From contig NZ_PZZL01000004.1 in assembly GCF_003046185.1 (NCBI RefSeq), positions 186,001-250,000 of the forward strand: a stretch of DNA of 64,000 nt. The letters run 5' to 3'. The position numbers and the translations under genes are program-made. This document shows positions 1 through 7,834 of the stretch, one piece after another. The notes beneath the pieces were generated by a model. That model worked only from the letters and a program-made list of their open reading frames with translations. It searched no databases and had not been told where the DNA came from. Origin of the DNA: Phreatobacter oligotrophus (GTDB lineage Bacteria > Pseudomonadota > Alphaproteobacteria > Rhizobiales > Phreatobacteraceae). Each line of letters opens with the position of its first letter. The first letter of the stretch is position 1.

Positions 1-733
1 CAACCATCCTGACCTCGCGGGCGGCGAGGCGGTCCCCCTCCAGCACCAGCGAGACCTCGACGCTGCGGCCGGGATCGAAGGCGCTGGCCGCGCGGGTGGG
101 ATCGTCAGCGCCGTCGCGGAAGAAGGTCATGGCGCCCCGCATGTCGAGGATCGACACCCGGCCCGGCGCGCCCGGCACCCATCCGGGACCAACGGCAGCG
201 GCTGCCGCGGCAACCCAGGCATGGGCATCGATCCGCCGCGCGGCGTCGCCAGCGACGAGATAGGCGACGGGAACGCGCGGCCCGAGTTCGATCACCGTTC
301 CCTCGTCACGGTCATAGACGAGGGTGTGAAAGGTCGGCTGGTCGCGATGCGCATCATAGCGCTCGAAGAAGCGGCCAAGGACCGTCGTGCCGGCAGCCGT
401 CTGGCGGCTGACCTCGAACAGCACGACGTTCTGCTCGAGCTCGTCGCTGCCGCGCGTCTCGAACACCTTGGCCCGCGCGATCCGCAGGGTGCCCCCGGCA
501 ATGGGGAAGCTGGACTGGTCCACCGTCCGGCACACCAGCGGCCCAACCGGGCGGCCGGCATCGGCATGGTGGCGCCCGGCGATAAGGACGGGATCGGTGC
601 GCCAGGCCGGTTCGGTCAGGGTGCAGGGCGGCAGGGGCCGCGCGTCCTGAGCCGCGGCCGGCAGGGAGGCCGTGGACAGCAGCGCGAGTGTCAGTGCGGC
701 AGCGAAGCGGATGTGATGAACGGCACGGGCCAT
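1..733 (-). CDS. Exported protein of unknown function (C-terminus outside window)
   Basis: The frame is open from an ATG at 733 to the window edge (244 codons, no stop), so only the N-terminal part is present. A good ribosome site (GGGAGGA) lies about 6 bases before the ATG. The N-terminus has a basic start, a hydrophobic stretch (ALTLALLSTASLPAAAQ, about residues 11-27) and an AAAQ end, which together look like a Sec signal peptide with cleavage near residue 27. The mature part has two cysteines near residues 36 and 59 and no motif I recognise. The protein is probably periplasmic. The neighbouring lipoprotein at 815-1345 reads the same way, so they could share a transcript. Confidence 0.7.
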   Translation of the reverse strand, partial: MARAVHHIRFAAALTLALLSTASLPAAAQDARPLPPCTLTEPAWRTDPVLIAGRHHADAGRPVGPLVCRTVDQSSFPIAGGTLRIARAKVFETRGSDELEQNVVLFEVSRQTAAGTTVLGRFFERYDAHRDQPTFHTLVYDRDEGTVIELGPRVPVAYLVAGDAARRIDAHAWVAAAAAAVGPGWVPGAPGRVSILDMRGAMTFFRDGADDPTRAASAFDPGRSVEVSLVLEGDRLAAREVRMV

Positions 734-814
734 GGCGGTTTCCTCCCGCCCCGTCCTATCGGGCCGCCATGCTGCCCGCCGATCCCACCGCGATACCGGC
801 TGTGTTTCAGTCCG

Positions 815-1345
815 TCAGAACTGGACTTCCTGCCGGTTGCGGATGGTCCGACCGGTTGTGTCCCGCAGCTCCGGCGCGATGATGGGCGGCGGCGTGCCGG
901 GACCGGTCGGATCGCGCGCGACGTTGGAGCGCACCCGCGTCGGCTCACGGTTCCGGTCGACCGTCGTCGGGATGACGCCGGCCGACTGGCCGCTGACGAT
1001 CGTGCCGCCCAAGGCATTGCCGCCGGTCGGGGCGCCGGTCGAGACGCGCGAGACATTGGTGAGGCTGGCGCTCTCCCGCGCCCCCGGCGCGGTGCGCATC
1101 CCCTCGGTCTCGAACCGGGTCGGCCCGGCGGTCGGCCGCACCGTGGTCCCCGGAGCCGGGGCTGCGGCAATGGCCGTCGTCCCGGTCGCCGGCAGCGGCG
1201 CCGACTGGACCTGCTGCACCGGAACCGGCTGGACAGCGGGAACCTGGGACGCCACGGGGGCGTCACCACCACCCATGCAGCCGGCCAGCGGGACGCTGGC
1301 GGCCAGCATGGCGACAAGGGCGAAACGGGAAATTCGGCGGGTCAT
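815..1345 (-). CDS. Putative lipoprotein, Ala/Pro/Thr-rich
   Basis: This is a 176-residue protein. The N-terminus (MTRRISRFALVAMLAASVPL followed by AGC) is a type II signal peptide with an LAGC lipobox, so Cys23 should be lipidated and the protein anchored in the envelope. The rest is rich in Ala, Pro, Thr and Val and looks disordered, with a more polar C-terminal part (around PIIAPELRDTTGRTIRNRQE). No catalytic motif is visible and I do not recognise the family. It lies 19 bases after the GST start region and reads in the same direction as its neighbours. The lipoprotein call rests on the signal sequence only; the function is unknown. Confidence 0.7.
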   Translation of the reverse strand: MTRRISRFALVAMLAASVPLAGCMGGGDAPVASQVPAVQPVPVQQVQSAPLPATGTTAIAAAPAPGTTVRPTAGPTRFETEGMRTAPGARESASLTNVSRVSTGAPTGGNALGGTIVSGQSAGVIPTTVDRNREPTRVRSNVARDPTGPGTPPPIIAPELRDTTGRTIRNRQEVQF

Positions 1346-1364
1346 GGATTGTCCGTCGGATCGC

Positions 1365-2003
1365 TCAGGCCGTGGGGGCGCTGGGCATCATGGCATAGGG
1401 CGGCTTCCAGCCCGGCAGCGCGGCGATCCGCTCGCGCCAGGCGTGGATGTTCGGATGCGAGGCGGCGAGGTCGTAGCCGGTTTCCTCGAGGGGATAGAAC
1501 ATGTAGCCGGCCAGCGACAGGTCGGCGATGGTCGGTGCGGACCCCACCATGAAGTCCCGTCCGGCAAGGTGCCGTTCGACGATGCCGAGAGCGCCGTCGA
1601 CACGACCGCGGAAGAAGCCCAGCACCGCGGGATCAGCTGGCTTGCCGGACAGCGACAGCATGAAGCGGTGGGTGGCGAAATAGCTGGTGAACTTGTGATT
1701 GTCGAAGAGGATCCAGCGCAGGATCTCCAGTTCCTGGTCCTCGTCAGCCGGGCCGAACAGGCCGGTGCGCCGCGACAGATAGGTGAGGATCACGCCCGAC
1801 TGGGTCAGGCGCTTGTCGCCATGTTCGAGGACCGGCACCTCACCCATCGGATTGACGTCCGAGCGCCAGGAGGGATCGCGCGTCGCTCCGCCGAAGAAGG
1901 GCACGAGCACCGGCTCCCAGTCCAGGCCGGCAGCCGACAGCATCAGGGCAACCTTGTAGGCATTGCCTGACTGGGCGAAGCAATGCAGGCGGTAGTCAGC
2001 CAA
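1365..2003 (-). CDS. Glutathione S-transferase family protein
   Basis: The protein has an N-terminal thioredoxin-like domain (starting ADYRLHCFAQSGNAYKVALM, residues 2-21, with a Ser in the usual catalytic turn), the cis-Pro region (NPMGEVPVLEHGD) and the acidic-Ser motif TQSGVILTYL that binds glutathione. An all-helical C-terminal domain follows. At 212 residues it has normal GST size. I chose a TTG start at 2003 because GGAGG lies 5 bases upstream and the fold begins right there. An ATG at 2036 would add 11 residues that are not part of the fold. Members conjugate or reduce electrophiles with glutathione in the cytosol; the substrate cannot be told from sequence. Confidence 0.87.
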   Translation of the reverse strand: MADYRLHCFAQSGNAYKVALMLSAAGLDWEPVLVPFFGGATRDPSWRSDVNPMGEVPVLEHGDKRLTQSGVILTYLSRRTGLFGPADEDQELEILRWILFDNHKFTSYFATHRFMLSLSGKPADPAVLGFFRGRVDGALGIVERHLAGRDFMVGSAPTIADLSLAGYMFYPLEETGYDLAASHPNIHAWRERIAALPGWKPPYAMMPSAPTA

Positions 2004-2069
2004 GGGATCCTCCGGAGGAGCGTTACGGCGCCGCATTCAACGGTGGCGCCGTGTCGAAAAGGAGGCGGC

Positions 2070-2273
2070 TCAGCGGTTGCGCTGGCGGCGTCCCTGCTGG
2101 CTCTCGCCCTGGTTCTGCGTCGCATGCGCGCCGAGGGCCGGATCCGGCGGAAGCGGCGGCGGCGTGGCATTGACCACGGGCGGCCCGGGGGGCGGCGGCG
2201 GCGCGGTCTGGGCGCAGGCGGCGAGGCCCACGGCTGCGGCGATGGTCAGGCCGCGGATGAACCAGGCGGTCAT
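2070..2273 (-). CDS. Small proline-rich lipoprotein
   Basis: This is a 67-residue protein starting at an ATG with GGGAGA about 9 bases upstream. The N-terminus (MTAWFIRGLTIAAAVGLAAC) is a short lipoprotein signal with an LAAC lipobox, so Cys20 is the expected lipidated residue. The mature part is about 48 residues, Pro/Ala-rich and then Gln/Arg-rich, and almost certainly unstructured. It starts divergently from the stator pair, about 156 bases away. A frame running further upstream (to 2342) has no ribosome site and would bury the signal peptide, so I rejected it. No function can be assigned. Confidence 0.6.
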   Translation of the reverse strand: MTAWFIRGLTIAAAVGLAACAQTAPPPPPGPPVVNATPPPLPPDPALGAHATQNQGESQQGRRQRNR

Positions 2274-2429
2274 GGCTGTCTGTCTCCCTGCCAACGAAAG
2301 CCCTTTACCGGCGCGGGCGGGGTTTCGGCAAGTCGTCCGCAAAGCCGCAAGGCGGCGGCAACCTTAAGCAACTCTTAGGTGGCTGCCGTTACCATCCAGC
2401 ACAGTTCGCGCGCATCGTCGGAGTGATTG

Positions 2430-3200
2430 ATGGATATCGGCACAATCCTGGGGCTGGTTGGAGCCGTTGCCGTCATTGTCATCCTGATCATGATCGACGG
2501 CGGCAACTTCGCCCAGTACTACGACAAGCACGCGGTCATCGTGATTTTTGGCGGCGCCTTCGCCGCCACCCTGCTGCGCTATCCCCTCGGCGTGGTGATG
2601 CACGGCATCCCCATGGGCTTCAAGGCGGCGCTCGGCATGCGCTCGATCAGCCCGCGCCAGCTCGTCGAGGAGATCGCCAACATCGCCGACGTCGCCCGCA
2701 AGCAGGGCCCGACCGCGCTGGAAAAGCTCACCATCTCCGATCCGGTCCTTGCCCAGGGTGTCCGCTACATCGCCGATGGCTATGACGCCGACTTCATCCG
2801 CCAGACCATGGAGACCGACAAGGACAAGGTCTATGCGGAGCTCGACGAGGCGCAGAAGATCTATCGCTCCATCGGTGACTGCGCCCCGGCCTTCGGCATG
2901 ATCGGCACGCTGCTGGGCATGGTGAACATGTTCGCCAACATGACCGACCCGTCCAAGCTCGGCCCCATCATGGCCATGGCGCTGATCGCGACCCTCTACG
3001 GCGCCGTCGTCGCCAACATGGTCTGCATGCCCATCGCCGACAAATGCCATCTCAAGATGGCCGAGGAGGATATCTGCCGGTCGATCATCATCGACGGCGT
3101 CATCCAGATCCGGAACCAGAAAAGTCCGCAGGTCGTGAAGGAGATGTTGCTCGCCTACCTGAACGAGCACGACCGCCACGAACTGGCCGAAGCGGCCTGA
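2430..3200 (+). CDS. motA: MotA/PomA-type stator subunit
   Basis: This is a 256-residue integral membrane protein of the MotA/ExbB superfamily. Four membrane spans are visible: about residues 3-22, 34-52, 150-172 and 178-200. A large cytoplasmic loop lies between spans 2 and 3 and carries the charged stretch thought to touch the rotor (KDKVYAELDEAQKIYRS). The conserved prolines at the channel are present: Pro153 in CAPAFGMIGT and Pro201 in NMVCMPIADK. The APAFGMIGTLLG sequence is closer to sodium-type PomA than to E. coli MotA. It sits 7 bases before its MotB partner. GGAG lies upstream of the ATG. No other flagellar gene is in the window, so this may be a secondary stator; motA is used as a family name. 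Confidence 0.85.
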   Translation: MDIGTILGLVGAVAVIVILIMIDGGNFAQYYDKHAVIVIFGGAFAATLLRYPLGVVMHGIPMGFKAALGMRSISPRQLVEEIANIADVARKQGPTALEKLTISDPVLAQGVRYIADGYDADFIRQTMETDKDKVYAELDEAQKIYRSIGDCAPAFGMIGTLLGMVNMFANMTDPSKLGPIMAMALIATLYGAVVANMVCMPIADKCHLKMAEEDICRSIIIDGVIQIRNQKSPQVVKEMLLAYLNEHDRHELAEAA

Positions 3201-3207
3201 GGCGACC

Positions 3208-4032
3208 ATGGCGAAGCGCAAGGCAGACGGTCACGCGGGTGGTCACGGCTGGTTCGTGACCTTCGCCGACCTCATGGGCCTGCTCATGTCTTTCTTCGTC
3301 GTGCTCGTCGCGACCTCGAACCAGGACGAGCGCAAGAAGCACATGATGACGGGCTCGTTTCGCGAGGCCTTCGGCACGACGAGCAACACCCAGCTCACCG
3401 GCATGATCGAGCTGCACGGCATCCCGACGCGGCCGTTCATCCAGAACCTCTCGGCCAATGCCGATTCGCCAACCGACCGTCCGGCCCCGCGCACCGACGA
3501 GCGCAACCCGGACGCGCTCTCGGCGCTCGCCGACCGCCGCATGGCGCTCGCTGCGGCCAGCCTCCGGCAGGCCCTTCAGGCCTTTCCCGAGATCGCCGAA
3601 ATCTCCAAGAACATCATCATGGAAGAGCGCCCGGACGGTCTCGACCTGCAGATCGTCGACCAGGACGGCCGCGCCATGTTCCCGCCCGATGGCCGCGAGC
3701 CTTACGAGCGCACCCGCCGGCTGATCGCCGCCCTCGCGCCGGCGCTGCGCCAGCTGTCGAACCGCATCACCATCACCGGCCACACCTCGGGAAGCCGCGT
3801 GCTGGGTCGGCCCGGCTACGGTCCGTGGGACCTGACCGCCGACCGCGCCAATGCCGTGCGCATGGTGCTGGAGGACAATGGCTTGCCCTCCGATCGCATC
3901 TTCGCGGTCACCGGCAAGGGCGACACCGAGCCGATGTTCCCCGACGACCCCTATCTCGCGGCGAACCGGCGCGTTTCCATCCTCATCATGAAGGAATCGC
4001 CGGTCGCGCCGCGCTCCTTCCTCGGCAACTGA
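3208..4032 (+). CDS. motB: MotB/PomB-type stator subunit with OmpA domain
   Basis: This is a 274-residue protein with one N-terminal membrane span (about residues 16-36). The sequence TFADLMGLLMSFFVVLVA holds the ion-carrying aspartate at position 21, as in MotB and PomB. A plug and linker follow, then a C-terminal OmpA-like peptidoglycan-binding domain (about residues 140-268; ITITGHTSG, LTADRANAVRMVL and ANRRVSILI). Known MotA4MotB2 units turn ion flow into flagellar rotation. The gene starts 7 bases after motA with GAGG in front. Its stop codon abuts the stop of the convergent hydrolase within a TGATCA palindrome, leaving no room for a terminator. The FADLM signature suggests, but does not prove, sodium coupling. 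Confidence 0.85.
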   Translation: MAKRKADGHAGGHGWFVTFADLMGLLMSFFVVLVATSNQDERKKHMMTGSFREAFGTTSNTQLTGMIELHGIPTRPFIQNLSANADSPTDRPAPRTDERNPDALSALADRRMALAAASLRQALQAFPEIAEISKNIIMEERPDGLDLQIVDQDGRAMFPPDGREPYERTRRLIAALAPALRQLSNRITITGHTSGSRVLGRPGYGPWDLTADRANAVRMVLEDNGLPSDRIFAVTGKGDTEPMFPDDPYLAANRRVSILIMKESPVAPRSFLGN

Positions 4033-4866
4033 TCAGCGCCAGCCGATCTCGCCGAGGAAGCCGTCGACCAGCGCGTTGAAGATCGCCGCGCGCTCGAAAT
4101 AGACGGAATGGCCGGACACCGGCACCCGCACAAAGCGCCCCTTCGGGAAGGTGCCGGCAACGAGCTCGACGCCGCGCGGGCAGATCAGCAGGTCCTCCTC
4201 GCCACTGACGAACAGCACCGGACAGGTGATCCGCGCCGCATCCTCCGGCCGGCGCGTCCGCATGGCGCGGATGCGGTTGCCGATCTCCACCTTGTCGAGG
4301 CCGAGCGACAGCCGGTCGACCGCCTGGTAGAGCGCATGGAGGCCAGGCTGCTCCTCCGCCATGCGGGCACCCGCGGCGCGATGGATGCCGCGCTTGGCCA
4401 GCGCGTCGATGGCGGCGGGCGCGGCCTTGCGCCAGGCCGCGACACCCTCGTCGCCGAAATGGTCGTAGTCGAAGGAGCCTGACGTGCAGGCCATCACCAG
4501 ACCCGCGACGCGGTCCGGGGCGGCGAGCGCCGTCTCGGCGCAGGTCCAGCCGCCCATCGACTGGCCGACGATCACCGCCTTGTCGATGCCGAGCTGGTCG
4601 AGCAGCGCCACGACATCGCCCGCATAGAGCTGCGGGTCAGGCACGCCCGAGGCGACCGTCGATGGCCAGAAACCGCGATGGGAGAAGGCGACGACACGGT
4701 GGCGCTCGGCAAAAACCGGCGCCGACTGCCACCAGCTCAGGTGATTGCCGCCAAGGCCATGGGCAAAGACCACCGCCGGTCCCTCCCCGCCCGTCTCGTA
4801 ATGGATGACGGCGCCGTCGGGCCGCGTCAGGCGGCCGGCAGTGAGGGCGGGGATCGACGTGACCAT
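4033..4866 (-). CDS. Alpha/beta hydrolase
   Basis: This 277-residue protein has a canonical alpha/beta-hydrolase fold. It shows the oxyanion-hole motif HGLGG (36-40), the nucleophile elbow GQSMGG (Ser103), the acid Asp225 in SGEEDLL and His253 in SGHSVYF. The ATG at 4866 has AAGGAG 6 bases upstream. The same frame stays open far upstream, but that stretch lies antisense to the Ldh_2 gene and has no coding character. Members are esterases, lactonases such as 3-oxoadipate enol-lactonase, or dehalogenases. The substrate cannot be fixed here. It is divergent from the Ldh_2-type dehydrogenase at 5011. Confidence 0.85.
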   Translation of the reverse strand: MVTSIPALTAGRLTRPDGAVIHYETGGEGPAVVFAHGLGGNHLSWWQSAPVFAERHRVVAFSHRGFWPSTVASGVPDPQLYAGDVVALLDQLGIDKAVIVGQSMGGWTCAETALAAPDRVAGLVMACTSGSFDYDHFGDEGVAAWRKAAPAAIDALAKRGIHRAAGARMAEEQPGLHALYQAVDRLSLGLDKVEIGNRIRAMRTRRPEDAARITCPVLFVSGEEDLLICPRGVELVAGTFPKGRFVRVPVSGHSVYFERAAIFNALVDGFLGEIGWR

Positions 4867-5010
4867 GGCGGACTCCTTGGGGGTGCCAGAGCCTAGACCC
4901 GCCGCTTGACGAATTGGAAGCGCGGCCCGTGCAAGGCCACTCCCCCGCCCGCGCGCTAGGCGCGGGACGCGACGCAGGCCATGATCGCGCCAACGATAAA
5001 GGAGGATCCC

Positions 5011-6099
5011 ATGGCTCTGGTCGATGCCGATCGGCTCAAGGCGCTCGTCGCCACCATCTTCGAGAAGGCGGGCTGCGATGCCGACGAGGCGCGGCGCATC
5101 GGCAACTACCTCACCGAGGCCAACCTGACCGGCCATGACAGCCACGGCGTCGCCCGCGTGCCGCGCTATGTGGACTGGCTGAAGGAGGGCCGGGTCGAGG
5201 CCGGCAAGAGCGTCACGGCGGTCGTCGACACGCCCGCCATCACCGTGCTCGACGGCCATTACGGATTCGGCCAGACGGTGGGCCCGCAGGCCGTGCGCAT
5301 CGGCATCGAGAAGGCCAAGAAACATGGCCTCTCCGCCGTCGCCCTGCGCAAGGCCGGCCATCTCGGCCGCATCGGCGATTTCGCCGAAATGGCCGCGGCC
5401 GAGGGCCTCGTTTCCATCCATTTCGTCAATGTGGTCGGCTCGATCCTCGTCGCGCCCTATGGCGGCGTCGACAGGCGGCTTTCCACCGCGCCCTATTGTG
5501 TCGGCGTGCCGCGGCCGGGCGCCCCGCCGCTCCTGCTCGACTTCGCCACCTCGCTGGTGGCCGAGGGCAAGGTTCTCGTCGCCTCGCTCGGCGGCAAGCC
5601 GATCCCCGGCGATGCGCTGATCTCGCCGGACGGGACCAAGAGCAACGACCCCGCCGTGCTCTACGGGCCCTACCCCCAGGGCCCCGGCCCGCGCGACCCG
5701 ATGAACGGGCCCGGCGCCATCCGCGCCTTCGGCGAGCACAAGGGCTCGGGCCTTGCCTTCATGTGCGAGATCCTCGGCGGCGCGCTGACCGGCGCCGGCG
5801 CCACGGGGCCGGACAAGCGTTTCTGCAACGGCATGATGTCCATCTACATCGACCCGAAGGTGGTCGATCCCGACGGCTTCTTCCCCGGCGAATGCGCGGA
5901 CTACGTCGCCTATTACAAGAGCGCAAAGCCGGTGGAGCCCGGCGGCGAGGTGCTGGTGCCGGGCGAGGCGGAGACGCGCGCGCGGGCGAAGAAGCAGGCG
6001 GAGGGCGTGCCGCTCTCCGATGGCACCTGGGACGCCATCGCCGCCACCGCCGCGTCGCTGGGCATCGGCGACAACGTCATCAAGGCGGCGCTGCGCTGA
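5011..6099 (+). CDS. Malate/L-lactate/ureidoglycolate dehydrogenase family oxidoreductase
   Basis: This 362-residue protein belongs to the Ldh_2 family of NAD(P)-dependent 2-hydroxyacid dehydrogenases, which use a fold unlike classical Rossmann LDHs. Family hallmarks visible are the N-terminal helix with NLTGHDSHGVARVPRYVDWL, containing the conserved catalytic His, the GHLGRIGDFAEMAA segment, and the C-terminal GEHKGSGLAFMCEILGG. It reduces or oxidises a 2-keto or 2-hydroxy acid in the cytosol. The start is decided by a very strong ribosome site (AAAGGAGG, 5 bases from the ATG). The nearby sugar-acid transport genes make a carboxylic-acid catabolic role plausible, but the exact substrate is open. 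Confidence 0.88.
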   Translation: MALVDADRLKALVATIFEKAGCDADEARRIGNYLTEANLTGHDSHGVARVPRYVDWLKEGRVEAGKSVTAVVDTPAITVLDGHYGFGQTVGPQAVRIGIEKAKKHGLSAVALRKAGHLGRIGDFAEMAAAEGLVSIHFVNVVGSILVAPYGGVDRRLSTAPYCVGVPRPGAPPLLLDFATSLVAEGKVLVASLGGKPIPGDALISPDGTKSNDPAVLYGPYPQGPGPRDPMNGPGAIRAFGEHKGSGLAFMCEILGGALTGAGATGPDKRFCNGMMSIYIDPKVVDPDGFFPGECADYVAYYKSAKPVEPGGEVLVPGEAETRARAKKQAEGVPLSDGTWDAIAATAASLGIGDNVIKAALR

Positions 6100-6102
6100 G
6101 CC

Positions 6103-6906
6103 TCAGATCGCGCCGAAATCGCCACCGCGGCCCTTGCCGGACGCAAAGCGCCCGGCGCCTGCAATCCCCTCCTCCACCGCCATGGCGGCGGAGGTGCGCC
6201 ATTCGTTCCGCAGAGCCTCCGGCATCGGCAGGTCCCACTGGGCGAGGGCGGACGAGCGGTCCGCCCTGAGGCACCCTTGCGGGAATCGCGCGATGTCATG
6301 GGCGAGCGCTTCCGCCGCCTCGCGCGACTGGCCATGCGGCACCACCCGGTCCGCCAATCCGATACGCAGGCACTCCTCCGCCTCGACCTTGCGGCCGGTG
6401 AGGATCAGGTCCATCGCCCTGCCCTGCCCGACGAGCCGCGGCAGGCGCACCGTGCCGCCGTCGATCAGCGGCACGCCCCAGCGCCGGCAGAAGACGCCCA
6501 TATAGGCGTCCTCCTCCATCACCCTGAGGTCGCACCACAGGGCGATCTCCATGCCTCCTGCGACGGCCGGCCCGGCGATCGCGGCGATGACCGGCTTGGA
6601 CAGGGAAAGGCGCGTCGGCCCCATGGGGCCTCGCGGCCAGTCGGCATCGCCCTCGGGAATGTCGAGGTCGCCGCCAAACGGCGTGCCGCCGGGAGCCTGG
6701 GCCGCGTGCTTGAGGTCGAACCCGGCGCAGAAGGCGCCGCCCGCGCCCCAGATGACACCGACGCTCGCCGTCTCATCCGCCTCGAAGGCGAGCAGCGCCT
6801 CGGTCAGCGCCACCGCCCCTTCCGGGTTCATGGCGTTGCGCGCGGCCGAGCGCGTGCGGATGAAGGTGACGACGGGGCCGGAGCGTTCGACGATCAGGTC
6901 GGTCAT
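6103..6906 (-). CDS. Enoyl-CoA hydratase/isomerase family protein (crotonase)
   Basis: This 267-residue protein has crotonase-superfamily architecture. The oxyanion-hole segment reads GAGGAFCAGFDLKHAA, and the second part of the CoA/active site is GGMEIALWCDLRVM followed by MGVFCRRWGVPLIDGGTVRL. In the latter the usual catalytic glutamates are partly replaced, so hydratase activity is not certain. It probably acts on an acyl-CoA thioester. The ATG at 6906 has GAAGGA 7 bases before it. It follows a PaaI-type thioesterase by only 11 bases, which points to a two-gene operon for acyl-CoA metabolism. Its stop lies 3 bases from the convergent Ldh_2 gene. Confidence 0.87.
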   Translation of the reverse strand: MTDLIVERSGPVVTFIRTRSAARNAMNPEGAVALTEALLAFEADETASVGVIWGAGGAFCAGFDLKHAAQAPGGTPFGGDLDIPEGDADWPRGPMGPTRLSLSKPVIAAIAGPAVAGGMEIALWCDLRVMEEDAYMGVFCRRWGVPLIDGGTVRLPRLVGQGRAMDLILTGRKVEAEECLRIGLADRVVPHGQSREAAEALAHDIARFPQGCLRADRSSALAQWDLPMPEALRNEWRTSAAMAVEEGIAGAGRFASGKGRGGDFGAI

Positions 6907-6917
6907 GACGGGGTCCT

Positions 6918-7382
6918 TCAGTCGACGATGCCGGGGCTGTCCACCACCATCATGGTGGCGGTCATCAGGGCGACGAGCTTCCGCTCGCCCTTGGTTTCGG
7001 CAAAGCACTCGCCGAGCGTCACCATGATCGTCTTGCCGGGACGAATGACCTTGCCGACGCCGAGGAACCGGTCGCCCTTGCCCGGCGACATCAGGTTCAT
7101 CTTGAACTCCACCGTCAGCACGCCGGTGCCCTTCGGCATCAGGCTCATGGCGGCAAAGCCGCAGGCATTGTCGACGAGGGCGGTGAGCGCACCGGCATGG
7201 ACGAAGCCGTGCTGCTGCAGGATATGCGGGGCGAAGGGCATGGCCATGGTAACCTCGCCGGGCGCCAGCGCCTCAAGTGTCACCCCGAGGGTCTGCATCA
7301 GCGGCTGCCGGGCGAAGCTGGCGCGTCCCCGCAACTCCCAGTCGGGATCGCGAGGCTGATGTGCGCTCCGGTGGGCAGCCAT
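6918..7382 (-). CDS. PaaI-family hotdog thioesterase
   Basis: This 154-residue protein has a hotdog-fold (4HBT) core. The conserved helix region is QQHGFVHAGALTALVDNACG, with the His and Asp expected in PaaI-type thioesterases. The strand that follows (GTGVLTVEFKMNLMSP) matches the family's substrate-channel strand. The enzyme hydrolyses acyl-CoA thioesters and may release free CoA when an intermediate builds up. It is the first gene of a pair with the crotonase (11 bases apart). The N-terminal 20 residues (AAHRSAHQPRDPDWELRG) lie outside the fold, so a later start is possible, but no better ribosome site was seen. Confidence 0.85.
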   Translation of the reverse strand: MAAHRSAHQPRDPDWELRGRASFARQPLMQTLGVTLEALAPGEVTMAMPFAPHILQQHGFVHAGALTALVDNACGFAAMSLMPKGTGVLTVEFKMNLMSPGKGDRFLGVGKVIRPGKTIMVTLGECFAETKGERKLVALMTATMMVVDSPGIVD

Positions 7383-7467
7383 GCACAGGTCCTTCGTTAC
7401 AAAGCCCTCGGACCATCGCAGACTGCGTCAAACCGCCACAAGCCATCCGGTCGGTTGAGGTCCCCCG

Positions 7468-7830
7468 TTGTTCCACCTGTATTTCCCCCGCTTCACCGAA
7501 GCCGCCTTCCGGGCCTCGGCCGTCTCCGCCACCACGGCGGTCGCCGCTTCCGTGACGATCGCCCACCGCATGATGCTGATGTCGGACCCGACGGCCTGGA
7601 CGGCGGGAACCCACAGGGAAGCCCTGCGGATGGTGTCGGAGAAGCTCGACGCGATCACCGAGGGGAGCCTCGAGGCCGCCGCGGAGGCTGGCCGTCTGGC
7701 GCTGCGCGGCGCCACCGGCGCGCTCACCTCCGACGATGTTGCCCATGGCCTGCTCGCCATCGGCGTCGCCGCCACCAAGCCGGCAGTGCGCGCGGCCCGC
7801 GCCAATGCCACGCGGCTGAGCCGCCGCTGA
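7468..7830 (+). CDS. Small Ala-rich protein of unknown function
   Basis: This 120-residue protein uses a TTG start, chosen because GAGG lies 7 bases upstream and the frame is cleanly open. The protein is Ala-rich, with a hydrophobic helix near residues 18-32 (SAVSATTAVAASVTI) and an amphipathic helical remainder (EALRMVSEKLDAITEGSLEA) ending in a basic tail. The helix pattern resembles short phasin-like granule proteins, but I see no diagnostic phasin motif and do not assign it. It is divergent from the thioesterase and convergent with the TRAP permease, whose stop lies 4 bases away. Confidence 0.55.
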   Translation: MFHLYFPRFTEAAFRASAVSATTAVAASVTIAHRMMLMSDPTAWTAGTHREALRMVSEKLDAITEGSLEAAAEAGRLALRGATGALTSDDVAHGLLAIGVAATKPAVRAARANATRLSRR

Positions 7831-7834
7831 GACT

